From the NCBI RefSeq assembly GCF_047344985.1, contig NZ_CP178861.1, positions 2,852,001 through 2,916,000 of the forward strand: a DNA stretch of 64,000 nucleotides, given 5' to 3'. This stretch comes from Bdellovibrio sp047344985 (GTDB lineage: Bacteria; Bdellovibrionota; Bdellovibrionia; Bdellovibrionales; Bdellovibrionaceae). Both the position numbers and the translations under genes were made by a program. The notes beneath the pieces are model-generated. The model saw nothing but the letters and a program-made list of their open reading frames with translations. It was not told the origin of the DNA and searched no databases. Positions 34,670 through 43,360 of the stretch are shown here, piece after piece; position 1 is the first letter of the stretch, and each line of letters opens with the position of its first letter.

Positions 34670-35038
34670 TTATAGAACTTCCGGAGCCAAAGATACGATC
34701 TTAACGAACGACTTTGCTCTCAATTCTCTGGCTACTGGGCCAAAGATACGTGTTCCAATTGGTTCTTTAGAAGCGTTAATAAGAACAGCAGAGTTGTCAT
34801 CGAAACGGATGTAAGATCCGTCTGGACGACGAAGTTTTGCTACAGTTCTAACAACAACAGCTTTAGCTACGTCACCTTTTTTAACTTTAGCGTTTGGCAA
34901 AGCTTCTTTGATAGATACAACGATAATGTCACCGATAGAGGCAACACGACGCTTAGATCCACCAAGAACCTTTACGCACATAACTTCTTTAGCGCCAGAG
35001 TTGTCAGCTACATTCAGTCTAGTTTGCATTTGAATCAT
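34670..35038 (-). CDS. rplN: 50S ribosomal protein L14
   Basis: L14 forms an intersubunit bridge. It has 122 residues: MIQMQTRLNVADNSGAKEVM, VLGGSKRRVASIGDIIVVS and VRTVAKLRRPDGSYIRFDDN. It is first in the spc part after rpsQ and is followed at once by rplE rather than by rplX. Confidence 0.98.
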   Translation of the reverse strand: MIQMQTRLNVADNSGAKEVMCVKVLGGSKRRVASIGDIIVVSIKEALPNAKVKKGDVAKAVVVRTVAKLRRPDGSYIRFDDNSAVLINASKEPIGTRIFGPVARELRAKSFVKIVSLAPEVL

Positions 35039-35049
35039 GACAGCTCTCC

Positions 35050-35322
35050 TTATGCCTTCGCCGTTTCAACGACTTCAGCCAAAGTCCAACGCTTAGTTTT
35101 GCTAAGTGGGCGAGTTTCACGGATTTTCACGATGTCACCAACTTTAGCTTGGTTCTTTTCATCGTGCGCTTTGAAAACAGAAGTTTTCTTAACGTACTTA
35201 CCGTATTTAGCATGCTTTACCATGCGGTAGATGAGGACAGAGATAGTTTTATCCATCTTGTCACTGATAACTTCACCTACGACTTCAATTTTACGTCCTC
35301 TAGTATTAGTTTCAGTTGCCAT
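35050..35322 (-). CDS. rpsQ: 30S ribosomal protein S17
   Basis: S17 is an OB-fold primary 16S rRNA binder. The 90-residue sequence has GRKIEVVGEVISDKMDKTIS and VKHAKYGKYVKKTSVFKAHD. The block KVGDIVKIRETRPLSKTKRW follows. Standard rplP-rpmC-rpsQ order. Confidence 0.97.
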   Translation of the reverse strand: MATETNTRGRKIEVVGEVISDKMDKTISVLIYRMVKHAKYGKYVKKTSVFKAHDEKNQAKVGDIVKIRETRPLSKTKRWTLAEVVETAKA

Positions 35323-35331
35323 TCTCTACCT

Positions 35332-35523
35332 CTATCTCGCCACTTTTTTTACGATCGCTGTGTTGATTTTAGCGATGTTGCGACGAAGATCACGAATTAC
35401 AAGTGGATTTGAAAGTTGACCAATTGAATTCTTGATACGTGCTTGGAACAACTCTTCAGAAAGAGCTGCTCTTTTTTTCTTCAATTCAGTTACAGAAAGA
35501 TCTTTAACTTCATTAAACTTCAT
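35332..35523 (-). CDS. rpmC: 50S ribosomal protein L29
   Basis: L29 is a two-helix protein near the nascent-chain exit. It has 63 residues beginning MKFNEVKDLSVTELKKKRAA and containing RIKNSIGQLSNPLVIRDLRR. It lies four bases after rplP. Confidence 0.96.
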   Translation of the reverse strand: MKFNEVKDLSVTELKKKRAALSEELFQARIKNSIGQLSNPLVIRDLRRNIAKINTAIVKKVAR

Positions 35524-35527
35524 ACAA

Positions 35528-35935
35528 CTACTCCCTTACCAAGAAACGAGTTTTGAAAGGAAGTTTGTGAGCTGCACGTTCGAAAGCTTCTTTAGCTTGT
35601 TCACGTGTCACACCGTTCATTTCGAAAAGAACTTTTCCAGGAAGAACGCGTGCTACCCACAACTCAGGATTACCTTTACCGCTACCCATACGAGTTTCAG
35701 CAGGTTTCTTAGTAACAGGAATATTTGGGAACACACGGCACCAGATTTTACCACCACGTTTTACTGAACGTGAGATAGCAATACGACCCGCTTCCAATTG
35801 ACGAGCAGTCAGACGACCTTCCTCGATTGCTTGAAGACCGTAGTCTCCGAAATCAAGGTTAGCACCTCTCACTGCAAAGCCAGTTGCGCGGCCTACAAAT
35901 TGTTTACGCCATTTTACTCTTTTAGGACTTAACAC
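35528..35935 (-). CDS. rplP: 50S ribosomal protein L16
   Basis: L16 helps place tRNA in the A and P sites. GTG 35935 is chosen: GAGGAGG lies six bases before it and it gives 135 residues starting (M)LSPKRVKWRKQ, the usual family start. A TTG at 35950 would place that ribosome site inside the coding frame. Blocks: FGDYGLQAIEEGRLTARQLE, ARIAISR-like region, and RMGSGKGNPELWVARVLPGK. The start lies inside the end of rpsC (14-base overlap). Confidence 0.95.
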   Translation of the reverse strand: MLSPKRVKWRKQFVGRATGFAVRGANLDFGDYGLQAIEEGRLTARQLEAGRIAISRSVKRGGKIWCRVFPNIPVTKKPAETRMGSGKGNPELWVARVLPGKVLFEMNGVTREQAKEAFERAAHKLPFKTRFLVRE

Positions 35936-36587
35936 GACCTGCCTCCTCAACTTCGCGAGCAGATAAGATATCGCCTTTATAGATCCATACTTTCAAACCG
36001 ATGATACCGTATGCTGTTAGAGCTTCTGCAGTACCGTAGTCGATATCTGCACGCAATGTATGAAGAGGAACACTCTTCTCATTGTACCACTCTGAACGAG
36101 CAATCTCTGCACCATCAAGACGTCCTGAAACACGGATCTTGATACCTCTCACGCCGCCTTTGATCGCAGCTGCAATAGATTTTTTAAGAGCTCTTCTCCA
36201 AGAGATACGTTTCTCAAGTTGTTGAGCAATGCTCTCAGCAACGAGCTGAGCATCGAGGTCTGGCTTGCGCACTTCTTGGATGCTCAAGAAAACTTCGTTG
36301 GGTGTAAGTTTTTGAACTTCCGCTTTAAGCGAATCAATACCAGTACCTTTTTTACCAATAACAACGCCCGGACGAGCAGTAGAGATGATGATTTTGATCT
36401 TCTTCGCTGCACGTTCCATTTCAATTTTCGCAACACCCGCGTGTTTGAGCTTAGTTTTCAAATACTTTCTCAAACGGATGTCTTCGTGGAGATTGTCAAA
36501 ATATTGTTGACCCTTCGCATACCAGCGAGAATCCCAAGTTCTGATAACACCGACTCTAAGACCAATTGGATTAACCTTTTGTCCCAC
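35922..36587 (-). CDS. rpsC: 30S ribosomal protein S3
   Basis: S3 lines the mRNA entry of the 30S head. The 221-residue protein has MGQKVNPIGLRVGVIRTWDS and the KH domain (RPGVVIGKKGTGIDSLKAEV). The C-terminal domain has GGVRGIKIRVSGRLDGAEIA and YGIIGLKVWIYKGD. It overlaps the rplP start. Confidence 0.98.
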   Translation of the reverse strand: MGQKVNPIGLRVGVIRTWDSRWYAKGQQYFDNLHEDIRLRKYLKTKLKHAGVAKIEMERAAKKIKIIISTARPGVVIGKKGTGIDSLKAEVQKLTPNEVFLSIQEVRKPDLDAQLVAESIAQQLEKRISWRRALKKSIAAAIKGGVRGIKIRVSGRLDGAEIARSEWYNEKSVPLHTLRADIDYGTAEALTAYGIIGLKVWIYKGDILSAREVEEAGRVKS

Positions 36588-36589
36588 GA

Positions 36590-36922
36590 CTATTTCTCCT
36601 CGAGTACTACGTTAATGTGGCTGGTCTTCTTACGAACGCCGAACGCGCGACCTTGAGCGCGTGGACGGAATCTCTTAAGAACTGGGCCTTGATCAACCCA
36701 GATAGCTTTAACATAAAGGTTGTCTACATCCATAACCTTTTTGTATTCCGCGTTAGCTACAGCAGATTCGATTAACTTTTTTACCATTCCAGCAGTTTTT
36801 TTGTTCAAGAATGTAAGAGTTTTTACTGCTTCGTTCACGTCTTTACCGCGAACTAAGTCAGCAACCAATCTAGCCTTCTGAGCACCAACTCTTGCATATT
36901 TCAAGCTTGCTTTAACTTCCAT
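36590..36922 (-). CDS. rplV: 50S ribosomal protein L22
   Basis: L22 lines the exit tunnel and is a macrolide-resistance locus in many bacteria. ATG 36922 (GAGG six bases upstream) gives 110 residues: MEVKASLKYARVGAQKARLV, then DLVRGKDVNEAVKTL. The tunnel loop RFRPRAQGRAFGVRKKTSHI follows. A TTG two codons upstream is less likely. Confidence 0.96.
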   Translation of the reverse strand: MEVKASLKYARVGAQKARLVADLVRGKDVNEAVKTLTFLNKKTAGMVKKLIESAVANAEYKKVMDVDNLYVKAIWVDQGPVLKRFRPRAQGRAFGVRKKTSHINVVLEEK

Positions 36923-36934
36923 AATCAACCTCTA

Positions 36935-37228
36935 TTACTTCTTCGCAGCTGCAGCAGGAGCAGCGGCTTTCTTCTCGGCGTGACCTTGGAAAGTTCTTGT
37001 TGGAGCAAACTCACCGAGTTTGTGACCAATCATGTTCTCAGTGATGTATACTGGAACGAACTTTCTTCCGTTATGAACCGCGAACGTCAGTCCGATAGCC
37101 TCTGGAAGAATTGTTGAGCGGCGAGACCAAGTTTTAATAACTTTTTTATCATTTTTTTCGATCGCATGGTCGATCTTCTTTTGAAGATGCAAATCGACGA
37201 ATGGACCTTTTTTAATTGAGCGTGCCAC
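36935..37228 (-). CDS. rpsS: 30S ribosomal protein S19
   Basis: S19 sits in the 30S head with S13. It has 97 residues: ARSIKKGPFVDLHLQKKIDH and WSRRSTILPEAIGLTFAVHN. A C-terminal Ala/Lys tail follows HKLGEFAPTRTF. Confidence 0.97.
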   Translation of the reverse strand: MARSIKKGPFVDLHLQKKIDHAIEKNDKKVIKTWSRRSTILPEAIGLTFAVHNGRKFVPVYITENMIGHKLGEFAPTRTFQGHAEKKAAAPAAAAKK

Positions 37229-37237
37229 CTTTTACTC

Positions 37238-38056
37238 CTACTTACGTCTCTTGATGATTGAAGAGTTGGTTCTCTTGTTATTTCTAGTTTTGTAACCCTT
37301 ACAAGGTTGGCCCCAAGGAGTTACAGGGTGATGCCCTTTACCGACACCCTCACCACCACCCAATGGATGGTCGACCGGGTTCATATGCATACCACGAACT
37401 GAAGGACGGATACCTCTCCAACGAGAACGACCTGCTTTACCTAGGTTGATGTTTTCGTTGTCAGTGTTACCAACTTGACCAATAGAAGCCTTGCACACAG
37501 ACAAGATTTGCTTCAATTCACCAGAAGGCATACGTACTTGGCAATATTGTTCACCTTTACCAGCCAAAGTTGCGGAAGCACCAGCTCCACGGCAAACTTG
37601 ACCACCTTTACCAGGACGCATTTCGATGTTGTGGATCACAGTACCAACTGGGATCGCAGCCAAAGAAAGAGTGTTACCTGGTTTAATATCCGCTTTGTCA
37701 GAAGAGATGACAGTGTCACCTACATTCAAACCAACCGGAGCGATGATGTAAGCTTTCGCTCCATCAACATAAGAAATAAGAGCGATACGGCAAGTTCTGT
37801 TTGGATCGTATTCGATCGCAACAACTTTTGCTGGAACGTCCAGTTTAGTGCGTTTGAAATCAACCAAACGGTATTTTCTCTTGTGACCACCACCTTGGTG
37901 ACGGATCGTGATTTGACCGTGGTTGTTACGTGCCGCTTGTTTTTTCAGAGGAGCAAGCAAAGACTTCTCTGGAGATGTCTTTGTGATTTCTTTGAAATCG
38001 AAACCAGTCATTCCTCTGCGACCATGAGAGCGTGGGGCAAATGTTTTAATACCCAT
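37238..38056 (-). CDS. rplB: 50S ribosomal protein L2
   Basis: L2 is needed for peptidyl transfer and subunit joining. The 272-residue protein has NHGQITIRHQGGGHKRKYRL, PGKGGQVCRGAGASATLAGK and the conserved C-terminal RGMHMNPVDHPLGGGEG. The His in the latter is near the peptidyl-transferase centre in the family. Confidence 0.98.
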   Translation of the reverse strand: MGIKTFAPRSHGRRGMTGFDFKEITKTSPEKSLLAPLKKQAARNNHGQITIRHQGGGHKRKYRLVDFKRTKLDVPAKVVAIEYDPNRTCRIALISYVDGAKAYIIAPVGLNVGDTVISSDKADIKPGNTLSLAAIPVGTVIHNIEMRPGKGGQVCRGAGASATLAGKGEQYCQVRMPSGELKQILSVCKASIGQVGNTDNENINLGKAGRSRWRGIRPSVRGMHMNPVDHPLGGGEGVGKGHHPVTPWGQPCKGYKTRNNKRTNSSIIKRRK

Positions 38057-38058
38057 CT

Positions 38059-38337
38059 TTATACTCCCTCAAAAAGAGCGATCTTCTCACCTTCAACAAG
38101 CTTAACGTAAGCTTTTTTCCAGTAAGGGACCTTTGTTAATCCGAATTTAGAATACTTAGAGTGACCGCGGCAGATGCTAGTTCTAACATTGTCCACTTTC
38201 ACTTTGAAGTTTTTCTCTACAGCAGCTTTGATGTCAGTTTTTGTAGACTTCAAATCTACTTCAAACACATACACGCCAGCAGCGTTATGATAAGTATTTT
38301 TCTCTGTAATAAGAGGAGCTTTAATTACTTGTTTCAT
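38059..38337 (-). CDS. rplW: 50S ribosomal protein L23
   Basis: L23 is the exit-tunnel docking site for trigger factor and SRP. ATG 38337 gives 92 residues (MKQVIKAPLITEKNTYHNAA, then KAAVEKNFKVKVDNVRT). It forms a TAATG one-base overlap with the rplD stop. A longer frame from 38358 is not favoured. Confidence 0.96.
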   Translation of the reverse strand: MKQVIKAPLITEKNTYHNAAGVYVFEVDLKSTKTDIKAAVEKNFKVKVDNVRTSICRGHSKYSKFGLTKVPYWKKAYVKLVEGEKIALFEGV

Positions 38338-38966
38338 TACGCTTTCTCCAATGAGCAACGATCTACGATTTTTGCTACAGAATCTTTAGTGATTACAGCA
38401 GCGTCGTATTTCAATAGATCGAATACGTTCAAACCTTCTACTGGGAAGTATTTGAAAGATTCCAAGTTTTTAGAAGCACGGTTGAACTTTTCGTTCACAG
38501 TTGCATCTACCAATACAGCTTTTTTCAAACCGAAAGCTTTCAAACGTTTGTTAAGCTCAGCAGTTTTACCTTCAGATTGCATGCTGTCTACGATGAACAA
38601 CTTGCCTTCTTTTTGAAGGTGAGAAAGAGCCATGCTCAAACCTAAACGACGAACTTTTTTAGGTAGAACGAAAGCGTAGCTACGAGGTTGAGGACCGAAA
38701 GCAGTACCACCACCAGGCATTAGGATAGAACGGCTAGAACCTTGACGAGCTCCACCAGTACCTTTTTGTTTGAATGGCTTTTTACCACCACCAGACACAA
38801 GACCTTTAGTCTTTGTCATGTGTGTGCCTTGACGACGAGCCGCCAATTGCCATTGAACTACAGTGTGAAGAACTTCCTTTTTAACAGGAGCTTCGAACAC
38901 GTCAGCAGCCAATTCAACTGATCCAACTTTTTCTTTTTTCCAGTTTAATACGTTTACTGTTGCCAT
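38337..38966 (-). CDS. rplD: 50S ribosomal protein L4
   Basis: L4 lines the exit tunnel and in E. coli represses the S10 operon. It has 209 residues: ATVNVLNWKKEKVGSVELAA, the tunnel loop KPFKQKGTGGARQGSSRS and FVLPKKVRRLGLSMALSHL. It is coupled to rplW. Confidence 0.97.
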   Translation of the reverse strand: MATVNVLNWKKEKVGSVELAADVFEAPVKKEVLHTVVQWQLAARRQGTHMTKTKGLVSGGGKKPFKQKGTGGARQGSSRSILMPGGGTAFGPQPRSYAFVLPKKVRRLGLSMALSHLQKEGKLFIVDSMQSEGKTAELNKRLKAFGLKKAVLVDATVNEKFNRASKNLESFKYFPVEGLNVFDLLKYDAAVITKDSVAKIVDRCSLEKA

Positions 38967-38967
38967 A

Positions 38968-39636
38968 CTATTCTCTCACCAACTTAACCAAAGTGTTTCT
39001 TGCACCTGGAACTGGTCCTTTAACCATGAGAACGTTTTCAGCAGCAATAACTTGAACGATCTCAACGTTGCGAACTGTAACAGTCTCAGCACCCAAGTGA
39101 CCTGGGAATTTCTTACCCGGCATTACACGACCCGGCCATGTTCTGTTACCAGAAGAACCAGGACGACGGTGGAATTTAGATCCGTGAGAAGCAGGGCCTC
39201 CCGCGAAGTTCCAACGTTTCATAGAACCCGCAAAACCTTTACCTTTAGACTTAGAAGTGATTTTTACGAAATCACCTTGAGCCAAAGAGTCGATAGAGAT
39301 TTGCGCGCCAACAGTTGCACCTTCTGGAAGAGCTTGACGAAGTTCTTTTACGAACTGAGCGCCATTCTCGAAACCAGCTTTAGTAAGGTGACCTTTTTCA
39401 GCTTTGTTTGAATTTTTAGCTTTTTTTGGAGTGCAAGCTAATTGGATAGCTTCATAACCATCGTTCTCGTTAGTTTTGATTTGAGAAACAAACCAAGGTT
39501 CATAACGAAGAACAGTTACAGGTACGGCTTCACCTTGCTCATTATAGATAGTAGCCATACCTTCTTTAAACGCGAACAGGCCATTCAGCTTAAGGCCTTG
39601 CTCTGAAGTATTTGTAGTTTGTGTAGTTTCGCTCAC
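38968..39636 (-). CDS. rplC: 50S ribosomal protein L3
   Basis: L3 starts large-subunit assembly. The 222-residue protein has an N-terminal polar extension of about 17 residues before GLFAFKEGMATIYNEQGEAV. Later blocks are FVKITSKSKGKGFAGSMKRW, then NFAGGPASHGSKFHRRPGSS and FPGHLGAETVTVRN. Confidence 0.97.
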   Translation of the reverse strand: MSETTQTTNTSEQGLKLNGLFAFKEGMATIYNEQGEAVPVTVLRYEPWFVSQIKTNENDGYEAIQLACTPKKAKNSNKAEKGHLTKAGFENGAQFVKELRQALPEGATVGAQISIDSLAQGDFVKITSKSKGKGFAGSMKRWNFAGGPASHGSKFHRRPGSSGNRTWPGRVMPGKKFPGHLGAETVTVRNVEIVQVIAAENVLMVKGPVPGARNTLVKLVRE

Positions 39637-39645
39637 TTGTTACTC

Positions 39646-39963
39646 CTAGATCGCTGAAAGTTTAATTTCAACATCAACACCAGCAGAGAGGTCGAGTTTC
39701 ATGAGCTGATCGACAGTCTGTTGAGTGGGTTCTAAAATATCGAGCATACGCTTGTGAGTTCTCACTTCGAATTGTTCACGAGATTTTTTATCTACGTGTG
39801 GAGAACGCAATACAGTGTAACGGTTAATGCGAGTTGGCAAAGGGATAGGACCCGCAACTTTTGCACCTGTACGACGAGCAGTCTCAACGATTTCTTTCGT
39901 CGACTGGTCAAGCAATTTATGATCGAATGCCTTCAATCTGATTCTAATCTTCTGACTTTGCAT
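39646..39963 (-). CDS. rpsJ: 30S ribosomal protein S10
   Basis: S10 is a 30S head protein that also pairs with NusB in antitermination and with NusG in coupling. It has 105 residues: SQKIRIRLKAFDHKLLDQST and GPIPLPTRINRYTVLRSPHV. First gene of the S10 part; the 211-bp gap to fusA holds its leader. Confidence 0.97.
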   Translation of the reverse strand: MQSQKIRIRLKAFDHKLLDQSTKEIVETARRTGAKVAGPIPLPTRINRYTVLRSPHVDKKSREQFEVRTHKRMLDILEPTQQTVDQLMKLDLSAGVDVEIKLSAI

Positions 39964-40174
39964 AAGGACACTTCTCTTCTTTTTTGTAAAGTAGCGTAGT
40001 TACTAGCAAATTTGTTAACAATTAACGCCATTATCCCATCAAAAACTTGCCCCGAATTAGCCCTTGCGGCCGTGAAATCACCCAATGCGGGGGGTTTTCT
40101 GTAGATTTTAGACGTCACGAGTGCGCGAGTATGCGCAACAAAAAAAACATTGTCAAAGGGAAATATTGATTTTT

Positions 40175-42280
40175 TTAGAATCTTCCCATTTTGTGGAGAA
40201 TCTCGGTTTTTACCTTCGGAGGCACCACCGCATACTCCAAAAATTCCATACTAAAGCTGGCTCTGCCTTGGCTCAAACTGCGCACATTCGTCGCATAACC
40301 AAAGAGGTTCGCCAGAGGGGCTTCAGCAGAGATAACCTGGCCGCCGCCCACTTTAGCATTCATCGTAAGGATTTTACCGCGGCGAGAATTTAAGTCCCCT
40401 ACCACGTTACCTACGAACTCATCAGGACAAGTCACTTCAAGCTTAAAGATAGGCTCTAGAAGCTCAACAGCGGCACCTTTTACCGCTTCTCTGAATGCCA
40501 AAGAAGCAGCCGCTTTAAAGGCCATTTCATTGGAAGCATCAGGACGCGTTTCCACCGAGTTCAAAGTCCCACGAATACCCAACATCGAGTAGCTCGCCAG
40601 AGGTCCGACCTCGGCCGCTTCTTTGAATCCGCTCTCAACCGCTTTTAAGAAAGGGGCTGTAAATTCTTTAGACACAGCCACTTTGGATTGGAATTGGATA
40701 CCGTCATGTTGAGAAATTGGATCAATAGTCAAAGATACTTTCGCGAATTGAGCTTCACCCGCAATCTCACGCTCGTACACATAATCCACTGTTGAAGAAG
40801 CCGAAATAGTTTCGCGATATGAAACTTGCGGCTTACCCACGTTCGCTTGAACTTTGTGTTCACGCAAAAGACGGTCAACGAGGATATCAAGGTGAAGCTC
40901 ACCCATACCCGAAAGAAGAATCTGTCCTGTCTCAGGGTCTGTCTTCAAACGGCAAGAAGGATCTTCTTTACCGAGTTTTTCAAGACCTTGAAGCATTTTC
41001 TCTTGGTCCGCGGAAGACTTCGCTTCAATCGCAACCGAGATCACAGGTTCTGGGAAGGTAATAGATTCTAAAACAACAGGATGAGATGTCTCACAAAGAG
41101 TGTCGCCCGTTCCCGTGAATTTAAGACCGACAACGGCGCCGATATCACCCGCTTTTAAGTTGGTGATTTCTTCACGAGAGTTGGCGTGCATTTTCACAAG
41201 TTTTTGAATGCGTTCTTTTTTCTCTGTGCGAGGATTAAGAAGCTGATCGCCCACTTTCACTTCGCCAGAGTAGACACGAATATAAGTCAAAGTTCCCGCA
41301 AATGGATCGTTCGCAATTTTAAAAGCCAAAGCAGCCGTGTGCGCTTCGAAATCTGTTTTGCAAACAATTTCTTTTTCAGGTTTTTCCGGATCGTGACCTA
41401 CGATCGCTGGAACTTCGATTGGAGACGGAAGATAGTCGATCACTCCATCAAGCAAAGGTTGCACACCTTTGTTTTTGAAAGCCGCCCCACAGAAAACAGG
41501 GAAGGCTTTTAACTCAAGAGTGCCTTTACGAAGAGCCGCTTTCAGCTCTGCCACAGACACTTCTTCTCCGTTGAGATATTTCTCAAGAAGAGAGTCTTCA
41601 AATTCAACGATCTTCTCAACGATCTCTGTGCGGAAGCGATTCACTTCTTCCTTCATATCGTTGGGAACATCGGTAACTTCGAAATGGTCACCCATTCCGG
41701 ACTGATCCCACATATAAGCTCTGTTCTCAAGAAGATCGACAACACCACGGAATGTGTCTTCCATGCCGATCGGAACTTGCACTGGGATTGGGTTCGCATT
41801 GAGTTTGTCTTTGATTGTCCCGTAAGACATCACAAAGTCAGCACCCACGCGGTCCATTTTGTTCACGAAACAAATTCTCGGAACCTTGTATTTGTCAGCT
41901 TGTTTCCAAACAGTTTCAGACTGCGGCTCGACACCGTTCACGCCGTCAAACACAGCAATCGCGCCGTCAAGAACGCGCAAAGAACGTTCGACTTCAATTG
42001 TGAAGTCAACGTGCCCCGGAGTATCGATGATGTTGATTCTGTGATCTTTCCAGAACGCCATGGTCGCAGCAGACGTGATAGTGATACCACGCTCTTGCTC
42101 TTGAACCATCCAGTCCATGGTGGCATCGCCATCATGAACTTCGCCGATTTTATGACTTTTACCTGTGTAGTAAAGAATACGTTCGGTGGTGGTCGTCTTA
42201 CCGGCATCAATGTGTGCCATGATGCCGATATTACGAGTGAACTTAAGATCAGCTACTGTTTTAGGATCTTTAGCTGACAT
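40175..42280 (-). CDS. fusA: Elongation factor G
   Basis: EF-G is the GTPase of translocation. The 701-residue protein has the P-loop AHIDAGKTTTTERIL, the switch region GITITSAATMAFW, DTPGHVDFTIEVERSL and NKMDRVGADF. Domains II to V include GMGELHLDILVDRLLRE. Unlike many bacteria, tuf does not follow; rpsJ does after 211 bases. It is nine bases after rpsG. Confidence 0.98.
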   Translation of the reverse strand: MSAKDPKTVADLKFTRNIGIMAHIDAGKTTTTERILYYTGKSHKIGEVHDGDATMDWMVQEQERGITITSAATMAFWKDHRINIIDTPGHVDFTIEVERSLRVLDGAIAVFDGVNGVEPQSETVWKQADKYKVPRICFVNKMDRVGADFVMSYGTIKDKLNANPIPVQVPIGMEDTFRGVVDLLENRAYMWDQSGMGDHFEVTDVPNDMKEEVNRFRTEIVEKIVEFEDSLLEKYLNGEEVSVAELKAALRKGTLELKAFPVFCGAAFKNKGVQPLLDGVIDYLPSPIEVPAIVGHDPEKPEKEIVCKTDFEAHTAALAFKIANDPFAGTLTYIRVYSGEVKVGDQLLNPRTEKKERIQKLVKMHANSREEITNLKAGDIGAVVGLKFTGTGDTLCETSHPVVLESITFPEPVISVAIEAKSSADQEKMLQGLEKLGKEDPSCRLKTDPETGQILLSGMGELHLDILVDRLLREHKVQANVGKPQVSYRETISASSTVDYVYEREIAGEAQFAKVSLTIDPISQHDGIQFQSKVAVSKEFTAPFLKAVESGFKEAAEVGPLASYSMLGIRGTLNSVETRPDASNEMAFKAAASLAFREAVKGAAVELLEPIFKLEVTCPDEFVGNVVGDLNSRRGKILTMNAKVGGGQVISAEAPLANLFGYATNVRSLSQGRASFSMEFLEYAVVPPKVKTEILHKMGRF

Positions 42281-42289
42281 GAATACAGA

Positions 42290-42763
42290 TTACCAATTGT
42301 AGTGAGAGAAAGCCTTGTTCGATTCAGCCATTCTGTGAACATCGTCTTTCTTCTTGATCGCGTTTCCACGATTGTTGTAAGCATCAACGAATTCACCAGC
42401 CAAACGCTTAGCCATATCTTTCTCACCGCGCTCGCGAGAGTATTCGATCAACCAACGCATAGCCAAAGCCATACGACGAGATGGACGAACATCTACTGGA
42501 ACTTGGTAAGTCGCTCCACCAACGCGGCGAGAACGAACTTCGATAGAAGGCTTCACATTTTCAAGAGCTTTTCTGAAAACTGCCAAAGGCTCTTCACCTT
42601 GGATTTTACCTTCAAGCTCTTTCAAAGCTCCGTAGAACAACTTTTGAGAAGTTGCTTTACGACCTTGGATCATCATTTTATTGACGAACTTAGCGATAAC
42701 TAGATCCTTGAAAACCGGATCTGGAATAATTTCTCTTTTAAAGGTCTTTTTACGACGTGACAT
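42290..42763 (-). CDS. rpsG: 30S ribosomal protein S7
   Basis: S7 starts assembly of the 30S head. It has 157 residues: MSRRKKTFKREIIPDPVFKD, then ALENVKPSIEVRSRRVGGAT and YQVPVDVRPSRRMALAMRWL. In E. coli it represses the str operon; no such site was judged here. Confidence 0.98.
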   Translation of the reverse strand: MSRRKKTFKREIIPDPVFKDLVIAKFVNKMMIQGRKATSQKLFYGALKELEGKIQGEEPLAVFRKALENVKPSIEVRSRRVGGATYQVPVDVRPSRRMALAMRWLIEYSRERGEKDMAKRLAGEFVDAYNNRGNAIKKKDDVHRMAESNKAFSHYNW

Positions 42764-42773
42764 CTCTCAATCC

Positions 42774-43148
42774 TTATTTCTTAGGTCTCTTAGTACCGTA
42801 TTTAGAACGTGCACGAAGACGGCCGTTCACACCTTGAAGATCCAATACACCGCGTACGATATGGTAACGAACGCCCGGCAAGTCCTTCACACGACCACCA
42901 CGGATCAAGACAACGCTGTGCTCTTGAAGGTTGTGACCGATACCTGGGATGTAAGAGATCACTTCGAAACCGTTAGAAAGACGAACTTTTGCTACTTTAC
43001 GAAGAGCTGAGTTCGGCTTCTTTGGAGTCGTCGTATAAACACGAGTACAAACGCCACGGCGCTGAGGGCAAGAGTCCAAAGCTGGTGACTTTGTTTGGTT
43101 CTTTTGAACTTTACGCTCACTTTTGATGAGCTGGTTAATTGTAGGCAC
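42774..43148 (-). CDS. rpsL: 30S ribosomal protein S12
   Basis: S12 is part of the decoding centre. The 124-residue protein has CPQRRGVCTRVYTTTPKKPN; the Lys in the PKKPN loop is the wild-type state linked to streptomycin sensitivity in other bacteria. GGRVKDLPGVRYHIVRGVLD follows. GTG start at 43148. Confidence 0.97.
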   Translation of the reverse strand: MPTINQLIKSERKVQKNQTKSPALDSCPQRRGVCTRVYTTTPKKPNSALRKVAKVRLSNGFEVISYIPGIGHNLQEHSVVLIRGGRVKDLPGVRYHIVRGVLDLQGVNGRLRARSKYGTKRPKK

Positions 43149-43179
43149 TTTAAAACCCCTTAAACAATTTTTTACCTAA

Positions 43180-43196
43180 CTCCGAACCTGTCGGAG
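43180..43196 (-). promoter_or_regulatory. Leader hairpin upstream of rpsL
   Basis: CTCCGA / TCGGAG with a 5-base loop lies about 30 bases before the rpsL start, inside the presumed 5' leader. It may affect translation of the str operon; no known ligand is implied. Confidence 0.35.
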
Positions 43197-43222
43197 TGCA
43201 GATTTTTCCCAAGACGCTGGAA

Positions 43223-43250
43223 CTTACATTGCCAAAAGCGCCCTGGTCAA
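43223..43250 (-). promoter_or_regulatory. Candidate promoter of the rpsL-rpsG-fusA operon
   Basis: On the minus strand TTGACC and TGTAAG are 16 bases apart, a fair sigma-70-type match. They lie about 75 bases upstream of rpsL and downstream of the rpoC terminator hairpin. Confidence 0.5.
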
Positions 43251-43270
43251 GACTTTGTTGTTAATTTTGT

Positions 43271-43306
43271 AGCTCAAAAAGGGGTGTGAGATCCCCTTTT
43301 TGAGCT
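43271..43306 (-). terminator. Terminator-like hairpin after rpoC
   Basis: A perfect 14-bp stem AGCTCAAAAAGGGG / CCCCTTTTTGAGCT with an 8-base loop separates rpoBC from the str operon. The T run inside the stem makes it act in either direction. Confidence 0.75.
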
Positions 43307-43360
43307 TTTTACATCTATTTTGATCAACTCCCCGGAAAAACCCGGAGGGCCGACGACTGA

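Noticed and set aside
39964..40174. Search for a hidden tuf or small gene between fusA and rpsJ
   Set aside because: The 211-bp gap has no frame with a ribosome site and family resemblance. A TTGTTA/TACGCT promoter-like pair upstream of rpsJ was too weak to list.
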